Shown: positions 18,661 to 26,840 of the stretch, in pieces
How positions within the stretch are numbered: position 1 is the stretch's first letter
How the letters are laid out: each line of letters starts with the position of its first letter
NCBI GenBank assembly: GCA_000169995.1
Contig: AAZW01000001.1
Span: forward strand, 248,001-312,000
Origin: Vibrionales bacterium SWAT-3
Lineage (GTDB): Bacteria > Pseudomonadota > Gammaproteobacteria > Enterobacterales > Vibrionaceae
Direction of reading: 5' to 3'
DNA length: 64,000 nucleotides
The notes under the pieces: generated by a model
What the model was told of the DNA's origin: nothing
Database searches by the model: none
Seen by the model: the letters and a program-made list of their open reading frames with translations, nothing else
Program-made: the position numbers and the translations under genes

Positions 18661-19533
18661 CTATATGCAGAAGTGGCAGTCCTCGATATCTAGGCCATAG
18701 GTGCCTTTGCGAATCGCCAGATGTTCTTCTCCAGCTTTCAGGCCCATCTGATAACCTGCATCCAATACCGCTTTATCCATGGTGAGTCGCTTAACCGCGA
18801 ACGCCTCTGGTGGCGCTATCACCTTAATGGTCGCATCTTTTGGCGGATTACGAATGAACTCCAAAGATTGGTTATAGTTTTCAGCACGTACCGCCATCGA
18901 TTCTGCAATGTTTGGGAATTTCTTTAACAGCTTTTTCAGCATCCATTGATACTTCTGCGGCTTCATTCGGTAACTCAATGGGTGAGAAAGAATCACAGTA
19001 ATCTCTCGCGCACCGCGGCGATAAGCTTCACGAACTGGGATTGAATCTGCAACACCACCATCGGTATAACAACCACCAGAGAAACACGGTGTTTCACGAT
19101 AAGCGATAGGTAAAGCCGTTGTTGCCTCAACCACGTTCGAGAGATTTTCTGGCTTGATGTGATAGTAATCTGCACTGCCTGTGTCGACGTTAGTCACCGC
19201 GGCAATCAGTGGAATGCTTGAAAAAAGCTCTCCACAATCCAGTGGGTAACGTTGATTTGATTCATTCCATAACCACTTCACGTCAACCAAGTTGCCACCT
19301 TTGGCGAAGCGGGCTGGGTTAAAGAAAGTTTTATCGGTCGCCATCGTGGTAATCACACTGTAGCTGCGTTTTGGCGCCTGAGATAAGTAACCAACCAAAT
19401 TAGACACACCCGCAGATACACCAATCGCAAAATCATAAGGACGAAAATCCTCTTGCATAAAGGCGTCTAATACTCCGGCTGCAAAGATGCCTCTCATTGC
19501 CCCACCTTCAACGATTAATGCACTTTTACTCAT
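18661..19533 (-). CDS. Patatin-like phospholipase, YjjU-like
   Basis: A 290-residue lipid acyl hydrolase. The oxyanion-hole sequence VEGGAMRGIFAAG lies near residue 8, the nucleophile elbow GVSAG near 40 and the second catalytic residue of the Ser-Asp dyad in TDGGVADSIP near 165. The start at 19533 is preferred to an in-frame codon at 19584 because the family begins with this short strand. There is no signal peptide, so it is probably cytoplasmic. The C-terminus ends CHFCI. It likely removes acyl groups from phospholipids; the real substrate is unknown. Confidence 0.87.
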   Translation of the reverse strand: MSKSALIVEGGAMRGIFAAGVLDAFMQEDFRPYDFAIGVSAGVSNLVGYLSQAPKRSYSVITTMATDKTFFNPARFAKGGNLVDVKWLWNESNQRYPLDCGELFSSIPLIAAVTNVDTGSADYYHIKPENLSNVVEATTALPIAYRETPCFSGGCYTDGGVADSIPVREAYRRGAREITVILSHPLSYRMKPQKYQWMLKKLLKKFPNIAESMAVRAENYNQSLEFIRNPPKDATIKVIAPPEAFAVKRLTMDKAVLDAGYQMGLKAGEEHLAIRKGTYGLDIEDCHFCI

Positions 19534-19684
19534 CTCAAACTCTACTACTTTATAAACTGATAGCTGTAGGATAATCCCACCCAAATCATAAAGATAATGG
19601 GCATAATTTATTACTTCGATAGGAAAAAACTATCATTTGGTAACTGTCTAAGATTCAATAACTTACTTATATAGAACAGTGACC

Positions 19685-19720
19685 AAAAAAAGGCCATTGA
19701 GTGATTAACTCAACAGCCTT
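19685..19720 (-). terminator. Terminator of catalase gene
   Basis: Read on the minus strand, AAGGC-TTGAGT / ACTCAA-GCCTT with one internal mismatch pair, then TTTTTTT, 26 bases past the stop. Confidence 0.85.
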
Positions 19721-19745
19721 CCATTTAACGAATCAAGCTAATCGA

Positions 19746-21197
19746 TTATGACTTAAATTCACTCACATCGATTTCAAGCAGCTTACCAATGCCTTCGCCG
19801 TATGCTGGGTCTGCTTTGTAACAGTGTCTTAGGTGACGTAGTTGAATCTCTTTAGGCACGCCGCCTAGGTTACGAGCTGTGTTATCGAACAGGATTGCTT
19901 GTTGTTCTGCAGTCATTAAGCGGAACAAATCACCCGGTTGTGAGAAGTAATCTTCATCTTCGCGGTGATCCCAGTGCGCTGCCGCACCATCCAAGTTCAA
20001 TGCTGGTTCTGCAAAGTCTGGTTGCTCTGCCCATTGGCCTTCGTTGTTTGGCTCATAACCTAGTGTGCCACCAAAGTTACCATCAACACGCATCGCACCA
20101 TCACGGTGGTAGCTGTGCACAGGGCAACGAGGTGCATTCACTGGAATATGCTGATGGTTCACACCTAAACGGTAGCGCTGCGCATCACCATAAGCAAACA
20201 AGCGACCTTGTAGCATTCTGTCTGGAGAGAAGCTGATACCTGGTACCACGTTAGCAGGGTTGAATGCTGACTGCTCAACTTCAGCGAAGAAGTTTTCAGG
20301 GTTACGGTTAAGCTCTAGCTCACCCACTTCAATCAATGGGTAATCTGCATGTGGCCAGATCTTAGTAAGATCGAATGGGTTGTAAGGTACTTTCGCTGCG
20401 TCCGCTTCTGGCATCACTTGAACTTTAAGTGTCCATTTCGGGAAGTCTTGATTGTCGATGCTTTCTAGCAGGTCACGTTGATGACTTTCACGATCTTCAC
20501 CGATCAGCTTCGCTGCTTCAGCATCCGATAAGTTCTTAATACCTTGCTGAGATTTGAAGTGAAATTTAACCCAGAAACGCTCATTGTCACTGTTGATAAA
20601 GCTGAATGTGTGGCTACCAAAACCGTGCATGTGGCGGTAAGTCGCAGGGATACCACGGTCACTCATTACGATAGTGATTTGGTGAAGTGCTTCTGGTAGA
20701 GAGGTCCAGAAATCCCAGTTGTTCTTCGCGCTACGCATGTTAGTACGTGGGTCGCGTTTCACCGCGTGGTTTAGGTCTGGGAATTTAAGAGGATCACGTA
20801 AGAAGAACACAGGCGTGTTGTTACCCACCATGTCCCAGTTACCTTCTTCGGTATAGAATTTCAATGCAAAACCACGGATATCACGCTCTGCGTCAGCCGC
20901 GCCACGCTCGCCCGCTACTGTCGTAAAACGGGCAAACAAGTCGGTTTTCTTGCCAACTTCAGAGAACAGTTTTGCCTTGGTGTATTTGGTAATATCGTGG
21001 GTCACGGTAAATGTACCGTAAGCACCTGAGCCTTTTGCGTGCATGCGACGCTCTGGAATCACTTCGCGGTCAAAGTGGGCCAATTTCTCCAAAAACCAAA
21101 CATCTTGTAGAAGCTGTGGGCCACGTTTGCCCGCCGTTTGAACATTCTGGTTATGAGCAACAGGACAACCCGCAGCTGTAGTTAGTTTTTTACTCAT
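19746..21197 (-). CDS. katA: Monofunctional heme catalase
   Basis: A 483-residue small-subunit catalase that breaks down hydrogen peroxide in the cytoplasm. The catalytic His is in [12 protein letters not shown] near residue 55, the essential Asn in [10 protein letters not shown] near 127, and the proximal heme Tyr in [14 protein letters not shown] near 337. The length matches clade-3 catalases. The ATG is preceded by a purine-rich AAGGAAT stretch. It is transcribed alone; the upstream 200 bases are AT-rich and hold no convincing OxyR site. The symbol could equally be katB in some Vibrio annotations. Confidence 0.93.
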   Translation of the reverse strand: MSKKLTTAAGCPVAHNQNVQTAGKRGPQLLQDVWFLEKLAHFDREVIPERRMHAKGSGAYGTFTVTHDITKYTKAKLFSEVGKKTDLFARFTTVAGERGAADAERDIRGFALKFYTEEGNWDMVGNNTPVFFLRDPLKFPDLNHAVKRDPRTNMRSAKNNWDFWTSLPEALHQITIVMSDRGIPATYRHMHGFGSHTFSFINSDNERFWVKFHFKSQQGIKNLSDAEAAKLIGEDRESHQRDLLESIDNQDFPKWTLKVQVMPEADAAKVPYNPFDLTKIWPHADYPLIEVGELELNRNPENFFAEVEQSAFNPANVVPGISFSPDRMLQGRLFAYGDAQRYRLGVNHQHIPVNAPRCPVHSYHRDGAMRVDGNFGGTLGYEPNNEGQWAEQPDFAEPALNLDGAAAHWDHREDEDYFSQPGDLFRLMTAEQQAILFDNTARNLGGVPKEIQLRHLRHCYKADPAYGEGIGKLLEIDVSEFKS

Positions 21198-21397
21198 GGT
21201 CTATTCCTTAAGGTAAAAGATATCGCATCGTTGCCATACCTTCGATTTAAGTGGATTCAATACTTTAAAAACCACTAAAATAATATGGGTAAAGAATAGA
21301 CCTGAGTGGCCGGAAAATATAATCGTTTATATTTATCGTTGCTATCTATAAAACCTATCGAACAGGTGAGTTAACTAAGCACCTGTATTGCATTACT

Positions 21398-22567
21398 TTA
21401 TTTAAGAATCGTATGACCTAATTTCAGCGTTGATGCAATGTTTCTTGCTGTTCTGGTTAGGTTCAATTCGGCTTCTTGCAGCACTTGTTCAAGAGGCTGG
21501 GGAGAACGTACGGTTCCGAATAGACTGGCCATTTCACTATACAAAGCCTCAACTTGAGTTCCCAACGAGCCTGCAATCCCAATCGTCGGAATGCCTTGTA
21601 AACTCGCTCGTTTAGCAATCCCATAAGGTGTTTTTCCTTGTAGAGTTTGATTGTCCATCTGCCCTTCCCCCGTAATCACAAGGTCGGCACCTTTCAATAT
21701 CTCATCGGCTTGTAATACATCAAGCACCATCTCAATGCCCGGTTTAATCTGCATGTTGAATAGCAAACACAGCCCCATCGGTGTGCCACCAGCCGCGCCA
21801 TAACCAGTGCGCTTATGAACAGGTTCATCGCCACTAACACAACCTTGCGCTTCAGCAACTTGAGCAAAGTTCGCAAGCGCTTTATCCAGCATCACAACTT
21901 GTTCTGGGCTTGCGCCTTTTTGTGGGCCGAATATATGGCTGGCACCGTTCTCACCACACAGCGGATTATCCACATCACAAGCGACAATCAATTCGATATC
22001 AGCACAGCGTGAATCTAGATCGGTAAGGTCAATAGATGCTAACTCGGCTAACGCAGCGCCACCTCGGCTAAGCTCTTGCCCTATACTGTCGAGCAACTTA
22101 CCGCCTAACGCTTGAACAATCCCCGCGCCGCCATCGTTGGTTGCACTGCCACCTAAGCCAAGAATGATCGTTTGAGCGCCCTGCTTCATCGCTTCTAAAA
22201 TGAGCTGACCTGTACCGTATGAAGAAGCCACCAACGGATCACGCAACTCTGGCGTTACTAAATCTAAACCCGACGACGCCGCAATCTCAATCAGTGCCGT
22301 TTTTTTCGAAGTTCGTGCAGATGGCTCAAGCATCGCCCATTCTGCGTTTACACGTTCACCCAACGGCCCTTCAACCTGCGTTACTCGCTTTTCCCCTGCT
22401 AAACCTTGTAGCAAAACATCCACCGTACCCTCACCGCCATCAGCCAGAGGCAAGGTCACGTAATCCGCGTCGGGGAAAACTTCACGAAAACCTTTTTCAA
22501 TACACGCCGCCACCGATACAGCCGATAAAGATTCTTTAAACGAGTCTGGTGCAATAACAATTTTCAT
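21398..22567 (-). CDS. garK: Glycerate kinase
   Basis: A 389-residue kinase of the GarK/GlxK family that phosphorylates D-glycerate. MKIVIAPDSFKESLSA opens the protein and is the family signature, which is why the start at 22567 is chosen over an in-frame codon 29 positions upstream. Other landmarks are LADGGEGTVD, LGLGGSATNDGGAG near 130, and VITGEGQMDNQTLQGKTP near 285. No catabolic partner is adjacent. It is divergent from the three-repeat mini-protein gene, with 229 bases between. GarK and GlxK differ in regiospecific naming and cannot be separated here. Confidence 0.9.
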   Translation of the reverse strand: MKIVIAPDSFKESLSAVSVAACIEKGFREVFPDADYVTLPLADGGEGTVDVLLQGLAGEKRVTQVEGPLGERVNAEWAMLEPSARTSKKTALIEIAASSGLDLVTPELRDPLVASSYGTGQLILEAMKQGAQTIILGLGGSATNDGGAGIVQALGGKLLDSIGQELSRGGAALAELASIDLTDLDSRCADIELIVACDVDNPLCGENGASHIFGPQKGASPEQVVMLDKALANFAQVAEAQGCVSGDEPVHKRTGYGAAGGTPMGLCLLFNMQIKPGIEMVLDVLQADEILKGADLVITGEGQMDNQTLQGKTPYGIAKRASLQGIPTIGIAGSLGTQVEALYSEMASLFGTVRSPQPLEQVLQEAELNLTRTARNIASTLKLGHTILK

Positions 22568-22796
22568 AACTAGGCACTCTGATAAGTCGATATTCAACAA
22601 CGTTACTACATAGAAAAGAGAATATCGAACACCCAATAAAGTAGTCCTACTCAAGTCTCCTTTACGGAATAAGCGATAATTTTCCCTCTTGAAATCCTAT
22701 TTTGATCGGATCGATATCCGTTTTTGAGGGATGCGTATAGAGTTGAATAAAATGAAAGTGATATAGTCCACCAAAATTCAATTTTGGAAAAATACC

Positions 22797-23006
22797 ATGC
22801 ATTCAACTGACGCAATTGAACTCGTCAAACTAGGCGTAAACATCGAAATCGCGAAAGACTCTTCTCTACACCCAACAGACGCACTAGAAATCGTAAAGAT
22901 TGCCAGTGAAATTGGTACTCACGTTACCGTGAAGAAGAAGTACCACACTGAAGTTCTGATGGAGATGGCAAAGGTAGGACGCGACCACATCACTGTTGCT
23001 ATCTAA
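22797..23006 (+). CDS. 69-residue protein of three alpha/beta repeats, unknown function
   Basis: I do not recognise a named family. The sequence shows three related units of about 20 residues: HSTDAIELVKLGVNIEIA, HPTDALEIVKIASEIGTHVT and YHTEVLMEMAKVGRDHITVA. Each has a T-D/E pair, an amphipathic helix ending in K and a short beta strand. No signal peptide or cysteine is present, so it should be a small soluble cytoplasmic protein. GGAAA precedes the ATG at a suitable distance and a strong terminator follows, so it is expressed on its own. The clear gene signals make it credible despite its size. Confidence 0.75.
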   Translation: MHSTDAIELVKLGVNIEIAKDSSLHPTDALEIVKIASEIGTHVTVKKKYHTEVLMEMAKVGRDHITVAI

Positions 23007-23044
23007 CCAACGGCGATCGAGTTCTTCACCGCAGATAATGCAGA

Positions 23045-23082
23045 GCGTGCAACATATTGGGGGCAATATGCTGCACGTTTTT
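23045..23082 (+). terminator. Terminator of the three-repeat gene
   Basis: Stem CGTGCA-CATATTG / CAATATG-TGCACG with small bulges, a GGGG loop and TTTTT, 40 bases after the stop. Confidence 0.85.
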
Positions 23083-23193
23083 ATTGCCAGAAAGGAGCAT
23101 GAATTTTCTGACATTAGCGATGTTTGATTCGCTAATCGATTAAGCCAACTGAGTTGCTATTCTGTTATTTTTGCGCAATCTCAATCTACGCGA

Positions 23194-24090
23194 TTAGCTT
23201 CCAAGCAATTCACTCCCAAACAGGGGCATCACTCCCGTTTGACGACAAACTTCGTTTAAGCGAACCTGAGCTTTCAAGATGTTCTCTTTCCAGTGCTCAT
23301 CTTGCGCCCACATTTCGATCACAAGTGGTACTACGCACTCCGTTTCTTTCAATGTTTTGAAGATCGCATTGAAATCGACTTCTCCCTCGCCAATCACTAA
23401 ATCACGGAACTGCCCTTTATATTCAGGAGTGACGCGATATGTGTCTTTAAGGTGAATCTGCGTAATGTGCGGCTTACTCAGCTTAAGCTCTGTCACGATG
23501 TCATAGTTCCAACCCGAGATATTGCCTACGTCTGGATACGCGGTGAAATAAGGCGAATCAATCTCACGGCTCAACACTTCAAACTTGCTTAACGAGTTCA
23601 GGTAATCCGTGTCCATGATTTCAACCGCTAACATCACCCCAGCGCGCTCCGCCAGTTGTGCCGAGAGCTTCATACCTTCGATAAAACGCAGGTGTGTCGC
23701 TTCGTCTGCCGGCTCATAATACACGTCATAGCCAGCGAGCTGAATGGTGCGAATACCCAACTTGTACGCCAACGTAATGGCTTTCTCCATATGGATAACG
23801 GCTTGCTCTCGCACTTTCGGATCGGCTGAGCCAAATGGGAACTTGCGGTGTGCACTCAAACACATCGACTGCAACGGCACTTGATACTGTTCACACAAGC
23901 GGCGTAGGCCATAGACCTCTTCATCACACCAGTCTAAACGGCTGCGTCTTTCATCAGATTCATCGACCGAAATTTCAAGGAAATCAAAGCCTAACTCTTT
24001 CGTCGCTTTTAGCTTATCTTCCCAACTTAAGTCATTCGGAATGGCTTTTTCATAAAGCCCGACACGATGGCGCGTTAAGTTTTGGTACAT
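23194..24090 (-). CDS. ulaE: L-ribulose/L-xylulose-5-phosphate 3-epimerase UlaE
   Basis: A 298-residue TIM-barrel isomerase of the AP-endonuclease-2 fold that converts L-xylulose-5-phosphate to L-ribulose-5-phosphate in ascorbate breakdown. Recognisable blocks are GLYEKAIPNDLSWEDKL, SMCLSAHRKFPFGS, QLAGYDVYYE, EIMDTDYLN, YPDVGNISGWN and HLKDTYRV, carrying the metal-binding Glu, Asp and His. A strong ribosome site AGGAGG precedes the ATG. It is the last gene of the minus-strand ula operon, 8 bases after ulaD. Confidence 0.93.
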   Translation of the reverse strand: MYQNLTRHRVGLYEKAIPNDLSWEDKLKATKELGFDFLEISVDESDERRSRLDWCDEEVYGLRRLCEQYQVPLQSMCLSAHRKFPFGSADPKVREQAVIHMEKAITLAYKLGIRTIQLAGYDVYYEPADEATHLRFIEGMKLSAQLAERAGVMLAVEIMDTDYLNSLSKFEVLSREIDSPYFTAYPDVGNISGWNYDIVTELKLSKPHITQIHLKDTYRVTPEYKGQFRDLVIGEGEVDFNAIFKTLKETECVVPLVIEMWAQDEHWKENILKAQVRLNEVCRQTGVMPLFGSELLGS

Positions 24091-24098
24091 AACGCCTC

Positions 24099-24746
24099 CT
24101 AGTTCCAGTAGCGGTTGATTTGCTCTTTCAGTGCTTCAGCGGTTTCTTGGCCTTTTTCACCCGCCAACGCGCGGCCAGCAATAAAGGTTTTCGCTTTAAT
24201 GCCTTCAAATAGGTACAAATCTTCTGGCACGATGCCACCTGTGATAGAAAGCTCGATACCTAGCTCAGACAGAGCACGCATCTTCACTAAATCTGCTTCT
24301 GTCCAGCCCACGCCTGCCAACTCAGCATCACGAGAACGGTGATAGATCGCTTGTGTAATACCTAAATCAACCCATGCTTGAGCGTCTTCCATAGTCCAGT
24401 TACCGTAGATCTCGATTTGAATTTCTCCATTGAACTCATCAGCGACTTTCTTACATGCATCAATGGTTGCAATGTGCGCTGCAGCTGAAACCGTGATCCA
24501 GTCAGCGCCTGCTTCAAATGCCATACGAGCCAGAATCGCCCCGCCATCTGTAGTTTTCATGTCACACACTAAAATATGGTCAGGGTGGTTTTTACGCAGT
24601 GTCGAAACCGCCTTCATGCCTTCAGCGAACGCAAGGATAGTCCCCACTTCAATCACGTCTACGTAGCTCTCTACGTTGTTCGCCACTTCAATAGCAGCAG
24701 GTAGGTTCGTTTGGTCTAGGGCGATTTGAATCATTGGTTTAGTCAT
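24099..24746 (-). CDS. ulaD: 3-keto-L-gulonate-6-phosphate decarboxylase UlaD
   Basis: A 215-residue TIM-barrel enzyme of the orotidine-phosphate-decarboxylase superfamily that makes L-xylulose-5-phosphate from 3-keto-L-gulonate-6-phosphate. Landmarks: QIALDQTNL at the N-terminus, EVGTILAFAEGM, LVCDMKTTDGG (DxK metal/catalytic motif, about residue 65) and SITGGIVPEDL near the C-terminus. The start at 24746 has AAGGA upstream; a GTG eight codons earlier is the alternative. It lies 4 bases after the HAD gene, so translation is probably coupled. Confidence 0.93.
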   Translation of the reverse strand: MTKPMIQIALDQTNLPAAIEVANNVESYVDVIEVGTILAFAEGMKAVSTLRKNHPDHILVCDMKTTDGGAILARMAFEAGADWITVSAAAHIATIDACKKVADEFNGEIQIEIYGNWTMEDAQAWVDLGITQAIYHRSRDAELAGVGWTEADLVKMRALSELGIELSITGGIVPEDLYLFEGIKAKTFIAGRALAGEKGQETAEALKEQINRYWN

Positions 24747-24750
24747 GGTT

Positions 24751-25572
24751 TTATCCTTTAATTTGTTCACGTATTAGATGGGCAAGGCCATCTTGATTGT
24801 TGTCTGTTTTGCACACGGCTTGAGCGTTCGATTTGACGGTGTCGTCAGCATTAAACATCGCTACACCTAAGCCTGCGTATTGAAGCATTGATATGTCGTT
24901 GTGATTGTCGCCAATGGCAATCACTTGAGAGGGCTGAAACCCCAGTTCATTCACGTATTCAGCAAGGCGTAGGCCTTTACTATTGCCCTTAGCGGCAAAG
25001 TCGATTCGGTTCGACCACGAACGTTCGCCATTAAAGTGGTCTTTGACCCAAGGCGTTTGCATCAAGCGATCAACCGACTCTTGCTCCCCTTCCACCACAA
25101 ACTTCCACACAAACTCGGTGTTCTTCGCCGTTTCAGAGAATGAATCCACTCGATAGATATTTGGCTTGTGATGCTCTGGCGCTTGCTCAGCCCACTCTTC
25201 CAACGCCAACATGTAGGCGAATGGGTTGTAGTTGGAGTACGTCATCGCATCGGCGATGTACATCACCATCTTCAGCTTGTGTTCCTGTGCTAAGTCGATA
25301 AACGTCAGAGCATGTTCATGCTCAATTGCGTTCTGAGTTAAAACGGTCTCGGTTTGGTAGTCATACACATAGGTTCCGTTGCAGCAGATAATTGGAGTGT
25401 CTAGCCCTAACTCATAGTAATAAGGCCTTGCTGCGGTGTGATGCCTACCAGTCACGATCATCACATGGCAATGTTGCTTGGCCTCTTGGATCGCTTTTTT
25501 CACTTCAGGATGGATGGTGTGATCATCGTTCAACACGGTTCCATCAAGGTCTAACGCCAATACTTGATACAT
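24751..25572 (-). CDS. Cof-type HAD phosphatase inside the ula operon
   Basis: A 273-residue HAD-IIB sugar-phosphatase-like enzyme. Motif I is LDLDGTVLND at residue 6, motif II VTGRHH near 40, motif III Lys in the AKGNSKG region near 196 and motif IV GDNHNDISML near 220, with a Cof-type cap between. It probably dephosphorylates a small phosphorylated metabolite. It sits tightly between ulaF (20 bases) and ulaD (4 bases), so it is part of the operon; E. coli ula has no such gene. A role in clearing a phosphorylated ascorbate intermediate is an inference. The ribosome site GGAGAGG is strong. Confidence 0.85.
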   Translation of the reverse strand: MYQVLALDLDGTVLNDDHTIHPEVKKAIQEAKQHCHVMIVTGRHHTAARPYYYELGLDTPIICCNGTYVYDYQTETVLTQNAIEHEHALTFIDLAQEHKLKMVMYIADAMTYSNYNPFAYMLALEEWAEQAPEHHKPNIYRVDSFSETAKNTEFVWKFVVEGEQESVDRLMQTPWVKDHFNGERSWSNRIDFAAKGNSKGLRLAEYVNELGFQPSQVIAIGDNHNDISMLQYAGLGVAMFNADDTVKSNAQAVCKTDNNQDGLAHLIREQIKG

Positions 25573-25592
25573 CGCCTCTCCTCACATCACGC

Positions 25593-26291
25593 TTATTGCT
25601 GCCCGTAGTAAGCATTTTCACCGTGCTTACGTAGGTAATGTTTATCTGATAGCTCCGGCTGAATCTTAATGCCGCTGTTCAGCGAGCGTGTAGCCAATGC
25701 CATCGCTGACACTTCCTCTAGCACCACCGCGTTGTGTACGGCGTCTTTGGCATCTTTGCCCCAAGAGAAAGGCGCGTGCCCCGCCACAATCACACTCGGT
25801 ACTGCCATCGGGTCGATACGACGCTGGATAAACTCTTCGATGATCACCAAGCCAGTGTTCTTCTCATATTGATCAGCAATTTCGCTGTTCGAGAGCTTGC
25901 GAGTACACGGAATATCACCATAGAAATAGTCAGCGTGTGTCGTGCCCAGAGCTGGAATATCTATGCCCGCCTGCGCCCAAATCGTTGCACTGCGAGAGTG
26001 GGTATGAACAATGCCGCCGATGTCTGGGAACGCTTTGTAGAGCTCCAGGTGAGTAGCAGTATCACTTGAAGGATTCAGCTTGCCTTCAATGATGTTGCCC
26101 TCTAAATCCAATACCACCATGTCTTCAGCCGTCATGTCACTGTATTCAACACCTGAAGGTTTAATCGCTATCACGCCATTTTCACGGTCAAACTCAGAAA
26201 CATTTCCCCAGGTAAAGGTCACTAAGCCGTACTTAGGAAGCTGCAAGTTCGCTTCTAAAACACGTTGTTTCAATTGGCTATATTTGGACAT
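25593..26291 (-). CDS. ulaF: L-ribulose-5-phosphate 4-epimerase UlaF
   Basis: A 232-residue zinc enzyme of the class II aldolase/AraD family that converts L-ribulose-5-phosphate to D-xylulose-5-phosphate, which enters the pentose phosphate pathway. Family blocks: [14 protein letters not shown] near residue 25, AIKPSGVEY near 43, [15 protein letters not shown] with zinc-ligand histidines near 95, [16 protein letters not shown] near 115 and [10 protein letters not shown] near 170 with the third His. The ribosome site AAGGAG precedes the ATG. AraD is a close paralogue; the ula neighbours decide the name. Confidence 0.92.
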   Translation of the reverse strand: MSKYSQLKQRVLEANLQLPKYGLVTFTWGNVSEFDRENGVIAIKPSGVEYSDMTAEDMVVLDLEGNIIEGKLNPSSDTATHLELYKAFPDIGGIVHTHSRSATIWAQAGIDIPALGTTHADYFYGDIPCTRKLSNSEIADQYEKNTGLVIIEEFIQRRIDPMAVPSVIVAGHAPFSWGKDAKDAVHNAVVLEEVSAMALATRSLNSGIKIQPELSDKHYLRKHGENAYYGQQ

Positions 26292-26300
26292 ATCGACTCC

Positions 26301-26768
26301 TTACGCCGCTTCAGCTTGTGCGAGCGCCATATCAATCAGGTTCGCCACATCTTGCGGTGTTTTACATGCACGTAGTTTTGAGAAATCTTCATCAAACTCG
26401 ATTAGGTTCGCGACCTGCATCGTGCCTTCGATGTGTTCTTCTGAATCTTTACCTGCCAAGGTGATCAGCACATCGACTGGCTCGTCTACATCATCAAAAA
26501 GAATTGGTGTTTCTAAGACTGTTAACGCAAAACCTGTTTTGATCACGCCATCTTCTGGGCGGCAATGTGGTAGAGCAAATGCATCGTGAATACAGATGTA
26601 TGGGCCTTCAGCCGAAATCGCTTTGATGATCGCATCGTAGTAACGCTCTTCAGCCACACCTGCTTTAACTAGTGCATCAGTACCGATTTTGATAGCCGAC
26701 TGCCAGTCGGTTGCTTTTGCATTAAGTTGAATTGAGTTGTTGGTAATCAGAGATTCTTTCAAGTTCAT
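26301..26768 (-). CDS. ulaC: Ascorbate PTS enzyme IIA, UlaC
   Basis: A 155-residue cytoplasmic phosphocarrier of the fructose/mannitol IIA superfamily. The phosphorylated His is in HDAFALPHCRPEDGV near residue 70. It receives phosphate from HPr and passes it to the IIB cysteine. The start at 26768 has AAGTGAG upstream; a GTG four codons earlier lacks a site. It is second in the operon, separated from ulaAB by 72 bases holding a hairpin and from ulaF by 9 bases. Confidence 0.92.
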   Translation of the reverse strand: MNLKESLITNNSIQLNAKATDWQSAIKIGTDALVKAGVAEERYYDAIIKAISAEGPYICIHDAFALPHCRPEDGVIKTGFALTVLETPILFDDVDEPVDVLITLAGKDSEEHIEGTMQVANLIEFDEDFSKLRACKTPQDVANLIDMALAQAEAA

Positions 26769-26807
26769 TGTTTTGCTCACTTAGTAATTTGTTATTAGTA
26801 TTTTTAT

Positions 26808-26835
26808 TAGCCCAGCCGCTTTGCCGCTGGGCTAG
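26808..26835 (-). other. Intercistronic hairpin between ulaAB and ulaC
   Basis: An inverted repeat TAGCCCAGC/GCTGGGCTA with a 9-nt loop lies in the 72-base gap. No T-run follows on the operon strand, so it looks like an RNA-processing or stabilising structure more than a terminator. Confidence 0.55.
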
Positions 26836-26840
26836 TTCAA

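Noticed and set aside
21330..21370. ATAG-rich sequence upstream of catalase that resembles an OxyR half-site
   Set aside because: Only one half matches and the spacing to further repeats is wrong; it also lies far from the gene start.
26080..26589. A 169-codon open frame on the plus strand
   Set aside because: It lies wholly antisense to ulaF and ulaC, has no ribosome site and a low-complexity Ser/Thr-rich product, so it is a shadow frame.
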